Shown here one piece after another: positions 46,605 through 53,373 of a DNA stretch of 64,000 nucleotides. The DNA is taken from NCBI GenBank assembly GCA_002420145.1, contig DIHL01000031.1:1-64000 (forward strand), given 5' to 3'. Every line of letters begins with the position of its first letter. The first letter of the stretch is position 1. The notes under the pieces were generated by a model. The model was not told the origin of the DNA. It made no database searches and saw only the letters and a list, made by a program, of their open reading frames with translations. The translations under genes were made by a program, and so were the position numbers. The DNA comes from Bacteroidetes bacterium UBA5697. Lineage in GTDB: Bacteria; Bacteroidota; Bacteroidia; B-17B0; Aurantibacillaceae.

Positions 46605-47390
46605 ATGAGTTTAAAAACTGTTTTAAAATATATCAATTATCGATTAACGGCTTATACTGAGCATGATTTGCATTCGCCGTTTTTGTATGATTTTTATGAG
46701 GAATTAATCAATAACAAACTTCCATTTGGTGATTTTGAAGAGCTTAATAACATTAGAAAACAATTACTATCAAACAACACAACGCTTGAAATTACAGATT
46801 TTGGCGCAGGATCAAAAAGATTACATTCCAATAAGCGTCAAATAAATCAAATTGTAAAACGTGGCATTGCACAAAAAAAACAAGCTGAATTTTTGTATCG
46901 CTTAATTAATAAATTTGCACCAAATACCATGATTGAACTTGGCACCTCTATAGGATTAACAAGTTTATATTTAGCGAAAGCTTCTCCAAAATCAACAGTA
47001 TATACAATCGAAGGCTGTCCAAATTTATTTCAATTTTCAAAAAAATTATTTCAAGAACAAGGCATTAAAAACATACAAAGTATGAATGGTAATTTTAATA
47101 CAGAATTACCAAAACTATTATCTCAAATCAATTCATTGGATTTTGTTTACATAGATGGGAACCATGCCTATGAACCAACCATGAACTATTTTAAAATGGC
47201 TCTTGAGAAAAAAAACTCAAACTCTATTTTTGTATTTGATGATATTTATTGGAGTGATGGCATGCAACAAGCATGGAAAGAAATTTGCGAGCACCCTGAA
47301 GTAAGAGTAAGCTTAGATTTATTTTATTTTGGTATCGTATTTTTTAGAACAGAAAATAAAAACAAAGAACACTTTGTATTAAAATTTTAG
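46605..47390 (+). CDS. Class I SAM-dependent O-methyltransferase-like protein
   Basis: 261 residues. The SAM-binding motif I is NTMIELGTSIGLTSLYLAKA near 103, with the acidic end of the second strand at TIEGCP and the metal/substrate region DFVYIDGNHAYEPTMNYF. This pattern matches the class that includes O-methyltransferases of small phenols and sugars. It is cotranscribed with the HTTM gene (3 bp gap), and its stop overlaps the convergent methyltransferase gene by 4 bp. The substrate is unknown. Confidence 0.86.
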   Translation: MSLKTVLKYINYRLTAYTEHDLHSPFLYDFYEELINNKLPFGDFEELNNIRKQLLSNNTTLEITDFGAGSKRLHSNKRQINQIVKRGIAQKKQAEFLYRLINKFAPNTMIELGTSIGLTSLYLAKASPKSTVYTIEGCPNLFQFSKKLFQEQGIKNIQSMNGNFNTELPKLLSQINSLDFVYIDGNHAYEPTMNYFKMALEKKNSNSIFVFDDIYWSDGMQQAWKEICEHPEVRVSLDLFYFGIVFFRTENKNKEHFVLKF

Positions 47391-48019
47391 GATAATTGAG
47401 CTATTAAAATCAAATCTACTGTTTTGGTTTTGTCTGCTGCATCATAAATTTTTCTTTGCAAATCAATCATTTTAAATCCACTAGCCTTTAATGCATCTAT
47501 TAAATAATCTGCCTGATGATAATGCATAAATATTTCATCTCCTGTACTTCCTTTTTTAAAACCAGACTTAGAGTAATCATCTTCCATTGTACTCATATAA
47601 ATAATACCCTGAGAATTAAGTATCAACGCTACATCTTTAATTAATTGCTCTGTTTCTTCTTTCGACAAGTAAGGCAAAATAAACCCACACATAATCGCAT
47701 CATACCTTTTATTTAAGCTTTTTATATCTCTACTATCTAATAATTGAAATGTAGCTGAAGGATTATTCAACTTTGCTAATTCAATCATATTAGGTGCTAA
47801 ATCGGTTCCCAATATTTTAAAATCTGGGCGTCTATCTAGTAAATACTTAGTAATATTTCCTGGACCGCAGGCTAATTCTAAAATCTCTGCCTCCTTCTTT
47901 TGTATATAACTACAAAATATATCAAATGAATCGTGGTACATCGAAACATCCATGAATTTAGTTTGATATAAACTAGCGTTTTTATCAAATACATTAACAG
48001 CTATTTTAGTTTTATCCAT
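47387..48019 (-). CDS. Class I SAM-dependent methyltransferase
   Basis: 210 residues from the ATG at 48019; a TTG one codon before it is less likely. Motif I is ILELACGPGNITKYLL, motif II ILGTDLAPNMIELAK, and the post-motif YDAIMCGFILPYLS is present, typical of Methyltransf_11/25 proteins. There is no substrate-specifying domain. Its end overlaps the convergent methyltransferase by 4 bp, so the two transcripts are antisense over a few bases. Confidence 0.85.
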   Translation of the reverse strand: MDKTKIAVNVFDKNASLYQTKFMDVSMYHDSFDIFCSYIQKKEAEILELACGPGNITKYLLDRRPDFKILGTDLAPNMIELAKLNNPSATFQLLDSRDIKSLNKRYDAIMCGFILPYLSKEETEQLIKDVALILNSQGIIYMSTMEDDYSKSGFKKGSTGDEIFMHYHQADYLIDALKASGFKMIDLQRKIYDAADKTKTVDLILIAQLS

Positions 48020-48028
48020 CAATTATTA

Positions 48029-48036
48029 CAAAGTTA
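48029..48036 (-). promoter_or_regulatory. -7 box close to the methyltransferase start
   Basis: TAACTTTG on the minus strand, an exact TAnnTTTG match, ends 9 nt before the ATG at 48019. Confidence 0.45.
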
Positions 48037-48108
48037 AAACTTTATGAATACTGAAAACACATGCAACAAAAAAACGTTAAATCCGATAAGCAATTCAATG
48101 CATTTTTT

Positions 48109-48116
48109 TAAATTTG
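48109..48116 (+). promoter_or_regulatory. -7 box for the parvulin gene
   Basis: TAAATTTG, an exact match, ends 14 nt before the ATG at 48131; no TTG at standard spacing. Confidence 0.45.
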
Positions 48117-48130
48117 TGTAAAGCTTAACC

Positions 48131-48514
48131 ATGAAAACATTACTCTTATTAATCATACTGTCCTTTACAGTTATATCATTTCATTCTTTTAACAAAGCTG
48201 AAACAATTATCCTTGTAAAAAAAGACGCAAAGAAGTTGGCTGAATATTATCGTCAACGTGCTTTAAGAGGAGAAAGTGTTTCTTCATTAGCTAAATTATA
48301 TAGCGAAGACCCCGGCTCCGCTCAGAACGGAGGACAATATGATAACATTACAAAAGGCATGTTTGTTCCTGAATTTGAAAAAGTTGCTTTTAGTTTAAAG
48401 CCAGGAGAGATATCAGAAGTGTTTGAAACGCAATTTGGATTTCATTTTATTCAACTGATTTCTCGCAAAGGAGATGTTTTAAGTTTAAGGCATTTATTAA
48501 TTACCAGAGACTAG
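48131..48514 (+). CDS. Small secreted parvulin-type peptidyl-prolyl isomerase
   Basis: 127 residues with a signal peptide (about 1-20). The parvulin core is clear: SVSSLAKLYSEDPGSAQNGG, GMFVPEFEKVAFSLKPGEISEVF and TQFGFHFIQLISRKGD. PPIases of this type help proline-limited folding of exported proteins. After the core the protein continues only as VLSLRHLLITRD, which looks like the first strand of a second parvulin unit, as in tandem SurA/PpiC proteins, and then stops. It may be a truncated descendant of a tandem protein or a deliberately small one. Confidence 0.85.
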   Translation: MKTLLLLIILSFTVISFHSFNKAETIILVKKDAKKLAEYYRQRALRGESVSSLAKLYSEDPGSAQNGGQYDNITKGMFVPEFEKVAFSLKPGEISEVFETQFGFHFIQLISRKGDVLSLRHLLITRD

Positions 48515-48524
48515 TGTAAATAAA

Positions 48525-48549
48525 AAAAGCGAACTTGAAGTTCGCTTTT
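48525..48549. terminator. Bidirectional terminator between parvulin and cold-shock genes
   Basis: Twelve-base arms AAAAGCGAACTT and AAGTTCGCTTTT with A/T runs, between two convergent genes. Confidence 0.88.
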
Positions 48550-48568
48550 AATTTCATTTTTAACTTTA

Positions 48569-48757
48569 TTAAACTCTTGTTACGTTTACCGCATTAAGAC
48601 CTTTTTTACCATCTTGTACATCGTATGTTACTTCGTCGTGTTCTTGAATTTCATGTACTAATCCAGATGCGTGAACAAATACTTCTTGTCCGTTATCACC
48701 TTTAATAAATCCGAAGCCTTTTGCGTCGTTAAAAAATTTCACTGTTCCTTTATTCAT
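48569..48757 (-). CDS. Cold-shock-domain protein
   Basis: 62 residues from the ATG at 48757; an upstream in-frame ATG would add nine residues not found in the family. The RNA-binding motifs RNP1 (KGFGFIKGD) and RNP2 (EVFVHAS) are intact, so it should act as an RNA chaperone. It is one of the small CspA-type proteins. A gene-free stretch of 343 bp lies upstream and could encode a long, temperature-sensitive leader as in other csp genes. Confidence 0.94.
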   Translation of the reverse strand: MNKGTVKFFNDAKGFGFIKGDNGQEVFVHASGLVHEIQEHDEVTYDVQDGKKGLNAVNVTRV

Positions 48758-49100
48758 TTGTTGTTTTTGTTTTGTGCTTACCAATGTGGCAAGCGGGTTT
48801 ATTTATTTGTTTGTATATTGTAATTTGTTTTGTGGGAATACTTCCATTTCAATTATCAATGCGTGGTTAGCAATAAATAAGGTATTAATTTGAAACGGCA
48901 TTCATTTTATTTAAGTTATACAATTAGTATTAAAGCCCAATAGGCGATAAAACCTTAATTTCAATAAGAAAATGTATAAAAAATAATGAATTGCAATTAG
49001 AGCTTACAAACCAGATTGTGATACAATCTTCAAAAGAAGTTGTGTAAAGGTAATCAAATTAATTGAATAACCTAATTATATTGTATAATCATAAATTGCT
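48758..49100. other. 343-bp gene-free stretch upstream of the cold-shock gene
   Basis: No ORF of note. It is AT-rich with a T-rich plus-strand part (GTTTG/TTTATT) just before the csp ATG. Small palindromes are GATTGTGATACAATC near 49014 and GGTAATCAAATTAATTGAATAACC-like pairing near 49049-49072. No consensus TAnnTTTG promoter on the minus strand is seen. The most likely content is the csp promoter and a long leader, plus the 3' end of the transcript of the next gene. Confidence 0.4.
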
Positions 49101-49520
49101 TTATGAAACTTTATTTTTAGTTGCTAGTTTCCCAGCTATAAAAGCCATAGGAATATAGGCTCCAATCAAATCAACCAATATAAACCACATAGGTGCCGGA
49201 ATCATGGTTGCTGCCATGATGCCACCTAACAAATTCCATGCTCCAACTCCTAATGCAAAACGCATGTGATGTTTGGTAGATATTTTAGCTGCAATAAAGG
49301 ATCCTAATAATGTACCTAAAGCATGAGCTAAAAATGGCATTATAAAATGTTTTGGTTCAAATAAATGAATTCCAGCTTGTAAGCCTTCTGCTGTGGTTAC
49401 ATCAACTCCTTCAGGAGGAGGAATGATGGAACCACTGATCATAATAATCCCCATGTTTAAAACACCACCGGCGATAACGCCAACCAACACTGCTAAAATA
49501 TTTTTGACTGTATGATTCAT
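49101..49520 (-). CDS. Small integral membrane protein of unknown function
   Basis: 139 residues with four hydrophobic helices (about 7-30, 58-80, 86-104 and 108-130), separated by an extracytoplasmic-looking loop PPPEGVDVTTAEGLQAGIHLFEP. Gly- and Ala-rich helices (LAVLVGVIAGGVLN, LGTLLGSFIAAKIS) suggest tight packing. No catalytic motif or known family. It stands alone between the cold-shock gene and a lipoprotein gene. Confidence 0.75.
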   Translation of the reverse strand: MNHTVKNILAVLVGVIAGGVLNMGIIMISGSIIPPPEGVDVTTAEGLQAGIHLFEPKHFIMPFLAHALGTLLGSFIAAKISTKHHMRFALGVGAWNLLGGIMAATMIPAPMWFILVDLIGAYIPMAFIAGKLATKNKVS

Positions 49521-49564
49521 GATTTTATATTTTAATTAAATATACATTTTTCTGATAAAAAACG

Positions 49565-49597
49565 AAAGCCCCTTTTACAAATAGTAAAAGGGGCTTT
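49565..49597. terminator. Terminator after the 177-residue lipoprotein gene
   Basis: Fourteen-base perfect arms (49565-49578 and 49584-49597) around a five-base loop, with GCCCC core and A/T flanks. Confidence 0.9.
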
Positions 49598-49629
49598 TAA
49601 TATATACCAATCTATACAGCACTATACAA

Positions 49630-50163
49630 TTAATACCCGCTTGGTTTATTTAACTCACCTGTCGTTTTTTGTTGTTCGCTTTTTGCTATTTCATTCTTCA
49701 CTTCTTCATCCGTTAAAAACTGAAGATCACTCATCATTGCACTGGCATTGCCACCACTAACATAACGTAGCCCAGCCCATACATAATCTTTAAATTGTAC
49801 CAATTGAATCACTATCACCACTTCTTTTTGCTGAGTACGTGGGTTAGTAAAGTAAGCCAATTTTGGCAAAGTCATTTTATACGGCTCCACATCTTTTAGT
49901 TCGGGCTTCACTTCCTTATCGATATACAATAAAGAGGTTCCATTTTGCGCTTCTTCGTAAGTGGGCATTCTGCCATTTACTACTGGAACCTTTTGCCAAT
50001 CTTTTAATTCAATTCTTGGGAAAGCCAAATTATCTGGACAATCCCATGCCATAAAACTATGAGCATAATTCATTGGTGAATCATAGGTTTCTTTAGGAGT
50101 TTCGCCACAAGAATTTAAACATAGTGCTGTTGCACACACAAAAATAGAAGTCAATAATTTCAT
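49630..50163 (-). CDS. Hypothetical lipoprotein
   Basis: 177 residues. The lipobox LNSC places the lipid at Cys19. The mature part has no recognisable domain; it is mixed, with FPRIELKDWQKVPVVNG and KEVVIVIQLVQFKDYVWAGLRYVSGG as likely strands and a polar C-terminus. It is divergently placed to the Cys-rich protein gene at 50341, with a 177-bp intergenic space that holds the shared stress-type motif on the other strand. Confidence 0.75.
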   Translation of the reverse strand: MKLLTSIFVCATALCLNSCGETPKETYDSPMNYAHSFMAWDCPDNLAFPRIELKDWQKVPVVNGRMPTYEEAQNGTSLLYIDKEVKPELKDVEPYKMTLPKLAYFTNPRTQQKEVVIVIQLVQFKDYVWAGLRYVSGGNASAMMSDLQFLTDEEVKNEIAKSEQQKTTGELNKPSGY

Positions 50164-50243
50164 GATATTTTTTTATATGATGAAGATAGAAAATACTCAC
50201 ATCCCAATTTGATAACGAGGTATTATTTAGAGTATTTTAACAT

Positions 50244-50276
50244 GTGAATCTTACAACTATTTATACATCAAATATA
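50244..50276 (+). promoter_or_regulatory. Stress-type promoter motif, copy 1 (Cys-rich protein)
   Basis: GTGAAT (50244-50249), five bases, AAC (50255-50257), 15 bases, then TATA (50273-50276). The ATG of the Cys-rich gene follows 64 nt later. Same layout as before katA and the DUF4142 gene; this is the most diverged copy. Confidence 0.5.
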
Positions 50277-50340
50277 ATTTCTCTGAAAACAATTAGCGCA
50301 CATTTGTATCTAATTATTTATAAACCTTAACAATAATAAA

Positions 50341-50751
50341 ATGAAAAAAATTATCTTAGCCTTTGCCATAATTGGTTTTGTAACCATGGCAGCAACTACA
50401 ACAGCAAAAAAAACGAATAAAACAAAACTTACAATAGAAGAAAAACACAAAGCTTGTATTGATGCTTGCAATAAATGTATTGCTTCTTGTAAAAAAGTAG
50501 AAGCTATGCATTCAAAAAAAGATAATGCACAAATGGCTAAATGTATTGAACTTTGTAAAGCATGTATTGTTGATTGTACGGCTGCCGTTAAATTAATGAA
50601 GGCTGATAGCCCAAAAGCAAAAGCCATGTGTTTAACCTGTGCTAAAACTTGCGAGGCTTGCGCTATCGAATGTGATAAACAAAATTCGGAAACCGCTAAA
50701 ATCTGTGCAACCGATTGCCGACAAGCGGCAAAGATGTGTCATGAAATGTAA
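50341..50751 (+). CDS. Cys-rich four-helix copper-binding-like protein (Csp/DUF326 type)
   Basis: 136 residues, with a short hydrophobic N-terminal signal (about 1-20). Sixteen Cys occur in helix-spaced CxxxC and CxxC pairs (ACIDACNKCIASC, KCIELCKACIVDC, MCLTCAKTCEACAIEC), and Met and His residues accompany them. This is the arrangement of Csp1-type four-helix bundles that store or sequester Cu(I) in the core. The signal peptide suggests periplasmic location, where it could buffer copper. Its neighbour is catalase, and both share the same upstream motif. Zinc or another thiophilic metal is possible. Confidence 0.85.
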   Translation: MKKIILAFAIIGFVTMAATTTAKKTNKTKLTIEEKHKACIDACNKCIASCKKVEAMHSKKDNAQMAKCIELCKACIVDCTAAVKLMKADSPKAKAMCLTCAKTCEACAIECDKQNSETAKICATDCRQAAKMCHEM

Positions 50752-50771
50752 TACACTACATTTTCAATAAG

Positions 50772-50802
50772 AAACCCTCACTACAGTATGTAGTGAGGGT
50801 TT
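50772..50802 (+). terminator. Terminator after the Cys-rich protein gene
   Basis: Fourteen-base arms AAACCCTCACTACA and TGTAGTGAGGGTTT around a three-base loop, followed by T-rich sequence. Confidence 0.9.
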
Positions 50803-50859
50803 TGTTTTATATAGATGATTTATATAAATTATGTTGCTATTTCATAAACATACATAACC

Positions 50860-50892
50860 GTGAATGATATAACATTCCCAAAAGCTTATGTA
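50860..50892 (+). promoter_or_regulatory. Stress-type promoter motif, copy 2 (katA)
   Basis: GTGAAT (50860-50865), five bases, AAC (50871-50873), 15 bases, TGTA (50889-50892); the katA ATG is 62 nt downstream. The preceding ACATAACC is shared with the copy before the DUF4142 gene. Confidence 0.65.
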
Positions 50893-50954
50893 ATAACAAT
50901 GGTTTAAACAAGTCCATATTTGCTATTATAAAACATCCTTATAAAAAGCCAATC

Positions 50955-52439
50955 ATGGAACCAAAAAAACTGACTACCGCAAGCGGCATCCCCTTCACTG
51001 AATTCGAAAATTCGATGACGGTAGGTCCACGAGGCCCTATTTTAATTCAAGATTATTTGTTGCACGAAGATATGGCGCACTTTAATCGTGAGCGCATTCC
51101 GGAGCGTGTGGTACACGCCAAAGGTGCTGGTGCTTTTGGAACTTTTACAGTAACTCATGATATTAGCAAATACACTAAAGCCAAATTGTTTTCGGATATT
51201 GGTAAGCAAACCAAAGTGTTTGCGCGCTTCTCTCAAGTAGGTGGCGAAAAAGGTAGCGCCGATAGCGAAAGAGACCCTCGAGGTTTTGCCCTTAAATTTT
51301 ATACCGAAGATGGTAACTGGGATTTAGTAGGCAATAACACGCCTGTGTTTTTTATTAAGGACCCTAAAAAGTTTTCGCACTTTATACATACTCAAAAGCG
51401 CGATCCAAAAACCAATTGCAAAAGCCCAACGATGATGTGGGATTTTTGGAGTTTAAATCCCGAAAGCCTTCATCAAGTAATTATACTAATGAGTAACAGA
51501 GGAACTCCTATGTCTTACCGCCACATGCATGGTTTTGGAAGTCATACTTTTTCGATGATCAATCATTTTAATGAACGCACTTGGGTAAAGTTTCATTTTA
51601 GAACCCAACAAGACATTAAAAATTTTACAGGCGAAGATGCCAACACGATGCGCGGCATCGATCCTGATCAGGCACAAAGAGATTTAGTAGAAGCGATTGC
51701 CAAAAAAGAGTTTCCGAAATGGTTGTTGCAAATACAAGTGATGACAGAAGATCAAGCTATTGAGTTTGAATTTAATCCTTTTGATGTGACTAAAATTTGG
51801 CCGCATAAAGAATATCCCTTAATAGATGTGGGCATGATGGAGCTACACACCATTCCCGAAAATTATTTTAGAGATGTGGAACAAGCCGCCTTTGCTCCTG
51901 CGCATGTAGTAAATGGCATTAGTTACTCACCCGATAAAATGTTGCAAGGACGAATCCTTTCTTACCCTGATGCGCAACGTTACCGTTTGGGCGCCAACTA
52001 CGAGCATATTCCTGTAAACAAATGTCCTTATATGACTTCTAATTATCAACGTGATGGCTTGATGCAGGTGAGCGAAAATGGAGGCGCTGATGTAAACTAT
52101 CGTCCAAACAGTTATGATGATATGATTGTTGATAGTCATTATAAAGAACCTTCGATGATTTTAGAATCGCATGAAGCTGGATGGTATGATAGAAATGTAA
52201 ATGATGGAGATCATTATTCGCAACCCGCTAAACTAGTTACCAAAGTAATGAATGATTTAGAGAGAAGTCATTTAATTGACAATATCGTAAACTCCATGAA
52301 AGGTATTATAGGAGAAAAAAAAGAAGAAATTATTTACAGACAGTTATGCAACTTTTTTAGAGTAGATATGAACTTAGGCGTAGCCATTGCTAAAGGCTTA
52401 GGTATTGAACTAGATGAAAAAATCATGTCGAGAAAATAA
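50955..52439 (+). CDS. katA: Monofunctional heme catalase
   Basis: 494 residues, the length of small-subunit clade catalases. It breaks down hydrogen peroxide in the cytoplasm. The catalytic His54 lies in RVVHAKGAGAFG, the Asn in LVGNNTPVFFIKDP, and the proximal heme-ligand Tyr337 in LSYPDAQRYRLG. The N-terminus TTASGIPFTEFENSMTVGPRGP is typical. The upstream motif GTGAAT-N5-AAC-N15-TGTA points to induction by stress rather than constitutive expression. Confidence 0.97.
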   Translation: MEPKKLTTASGIPFTEFENSMTVGPRGPILIQDYLLHEDMAHFNRERIPERVVHAKGAGAFGTFTVTHDISKYTKAKLFSDIGKQTKVFARFSQVGGEKGSADSERDPRGFALKFYTEDGNWDLVGNNTPVFFIKDPKKFSHFIHTQKRDPKTNCKSPTMMWDFWSLNPESLHQVIILMSNRGTPMSYRHMHGFGSHTFSMINHFNERTWVKFHFRTQQDIKNFTGEDANTMRGIDPDQAQRDLVEAIAKKEFPKWLLQIQVMTEDQAIEFEFNPFDVTKIWPHKEYPLIDVGMMELHTIPENYFRDVEQAAFAPAHVVNGISYSPDKMLQGRILSYPDAQRYRLGANYEHIPVNKCPYMTSNYQRDGLMQVSENGGADVNYRPNSYDDMIVDSHYKEPSMILESHEAGWYDRNVNDGDHYSQPAKLVTKVMNDLERSHLIDNIVNSMKGIIGEKKEEIIYRQLCNFFRVDMNLGVAIAKGLGIELDEKIMSRK

Positions 52440-52461
52440 TAAAGAGTTTTTTACATAACCT

Positions 52462-52494
52462 GTGAATGATGTAACACTCTATGGTTAAAACGTA
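52462..52494 (+). promoter_or_regulatory. Stress-type promoter motif, copy 3 (DUF4142 gene)
   Basis: GTGAAT (52462-52467), five bases, AAC (52473-52475), 15 bases, CGTA (52491-52494). The AAC and CGT pair at this spacing is the usual form of ECF sigma promoters. The DUF4142 ATG is 68 nt downstream. No terminator separates it from katA. Confidence 0.65.
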
Positions 52495-52562
52495 AAGCTT
52501 TTTTATTTAGATACGCTCACCTTTGCTTAACAATAAAACCAAACCTATTTAAACATAAAAAC

Positions 52563-53156
52563 ATGACCAGAAAAAAACATTATAAAACCGCATTTATTAA
52601 ATCAACCATTGTAACCGCTACTTTATTTACAGCAATGGCTTGTCAGGAAAACAAAAAACCAGAAGACACTAAGGTTGTAGCCGACAATCAAAATGAATAT
52701 AATTTCACCACCAACAGCAAAGAAAACGATGCACAGTTTTTAGTAAACGCTACGGCCCTAAATCTAAATACGATTGAATTAGCTCAATTGGCTCAACAAA
52801 AAAGCACCAACGATGATTTAAAAAGTTTTGCAATCATGTTAGAAAAAGATCACAAAGCATCTATTAAAGAAATTACAAGCTTGGCAAATACTAAATTTAT
52901 GGTTATTCCAAAATCGATGACAGACGATGGAAAAACAAATTTTAAAGACTTAACTAATTTATCAACTATTGAATTTGAAAAAGCTTATACTAACATAATG
53001 GTAAAAGAACATCAAGAGGCGATTATATTATTTGACAAAGCCTCTACCGAATCAAAAGATCAAGAGATAAAAGCTTTAGCAGCGTCTACATTACCTAAAC
53101 TTCGTCAGCATTTAGATATTGCGATTACATTTCAAGAAAAATACAATAAAAAATAA
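52563..53156 (+). CDS. DUF4142 lipoprotein
   Basis: 197 residues. A lipobox (TAMAC, Cys27) and a polar linker precede the DUF4142 helical domain: DAQFLVNATALNLNTIELAQLA, FAIMLEKDHKASI and FEKAYTNIMVKEHQEAIILF, a ferritin-like up-down helix arrangement without obvious metal ligands beyond His and Glu in EKDHK and VKEHQ. Members of this family occur in stress-related clusters; biochemical function is unknown. Here it follows katA and shares its upstream motif, supporting an envelope-stress role. Confidence 0.88.
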   Translation: MTRKKHYKTAFIKSTIVTATLFTAMACQENKKPEDTKVVADNQNEYNFTTNSKENDAQFLVNATALNLNTIELAQLAQQKSTNDDLKSFAIMLEKDHKASIKEITSLANTKFMVIPKSMTDDGKTNFKDLTNLSTIEFEKAYTNIMVKEHQEAIILFDKASTESKDQEIKALAASTLPKLRQHLDIAITFQEKYNKK

Positions 53157-53160
53157 AAAT

Positions 53161-53307
53161 CATTTTAGTGGGGTTCTTTGCGATTTGTCAGGTTGACGAA
53201 ATGGTATCAGAAATATGGATATTTTTCAACCTTCTTTCCATAACCAACGAAAAGGTAGGCGAGTCTGTAACCCGTTATCGAATATAAAGAAGAATCCCAA
53301 CTAAATG
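53161..53307. repeat. 147-bp imperfect palindromic element
   Basis: CATTTTAGTGGGGTTCTTT at the left end is imperfectly inverted as AAAGAAGAATCCC then AACTAAATG at the right end. Internal stretches also pair. It starts 5 bp after the DUF4142 stop and shows no ORF. Its composition is less AT-rich than its surroundings. Confidence 0.5.
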
Positions 53308-53335
53308 ATTTTTTGAATACAACAACTACCCACAA

Positions 53336-53371
53336 AAAAACTCCCTCTATTGCTTAATAAAGGGAGTTTTT
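53336..53371. terminator. Terminator after the SpoIIE phosphatase gene
   Basis: Eleven-base arms AAAAACTCCCT and AGGGAGTTTTT around a 14-base loop, 3 bp past the minus-strand stop at 53374. Confidence 0.85.
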
Positions 53372-53373
53372 AT

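Noticed and set aside
46605..48019. The two methyltransferase genes as one modification system
   Set aside because: They are convergent, unrelated beyond the common SAM fold, and one is coupled to the HTTM gene instead.
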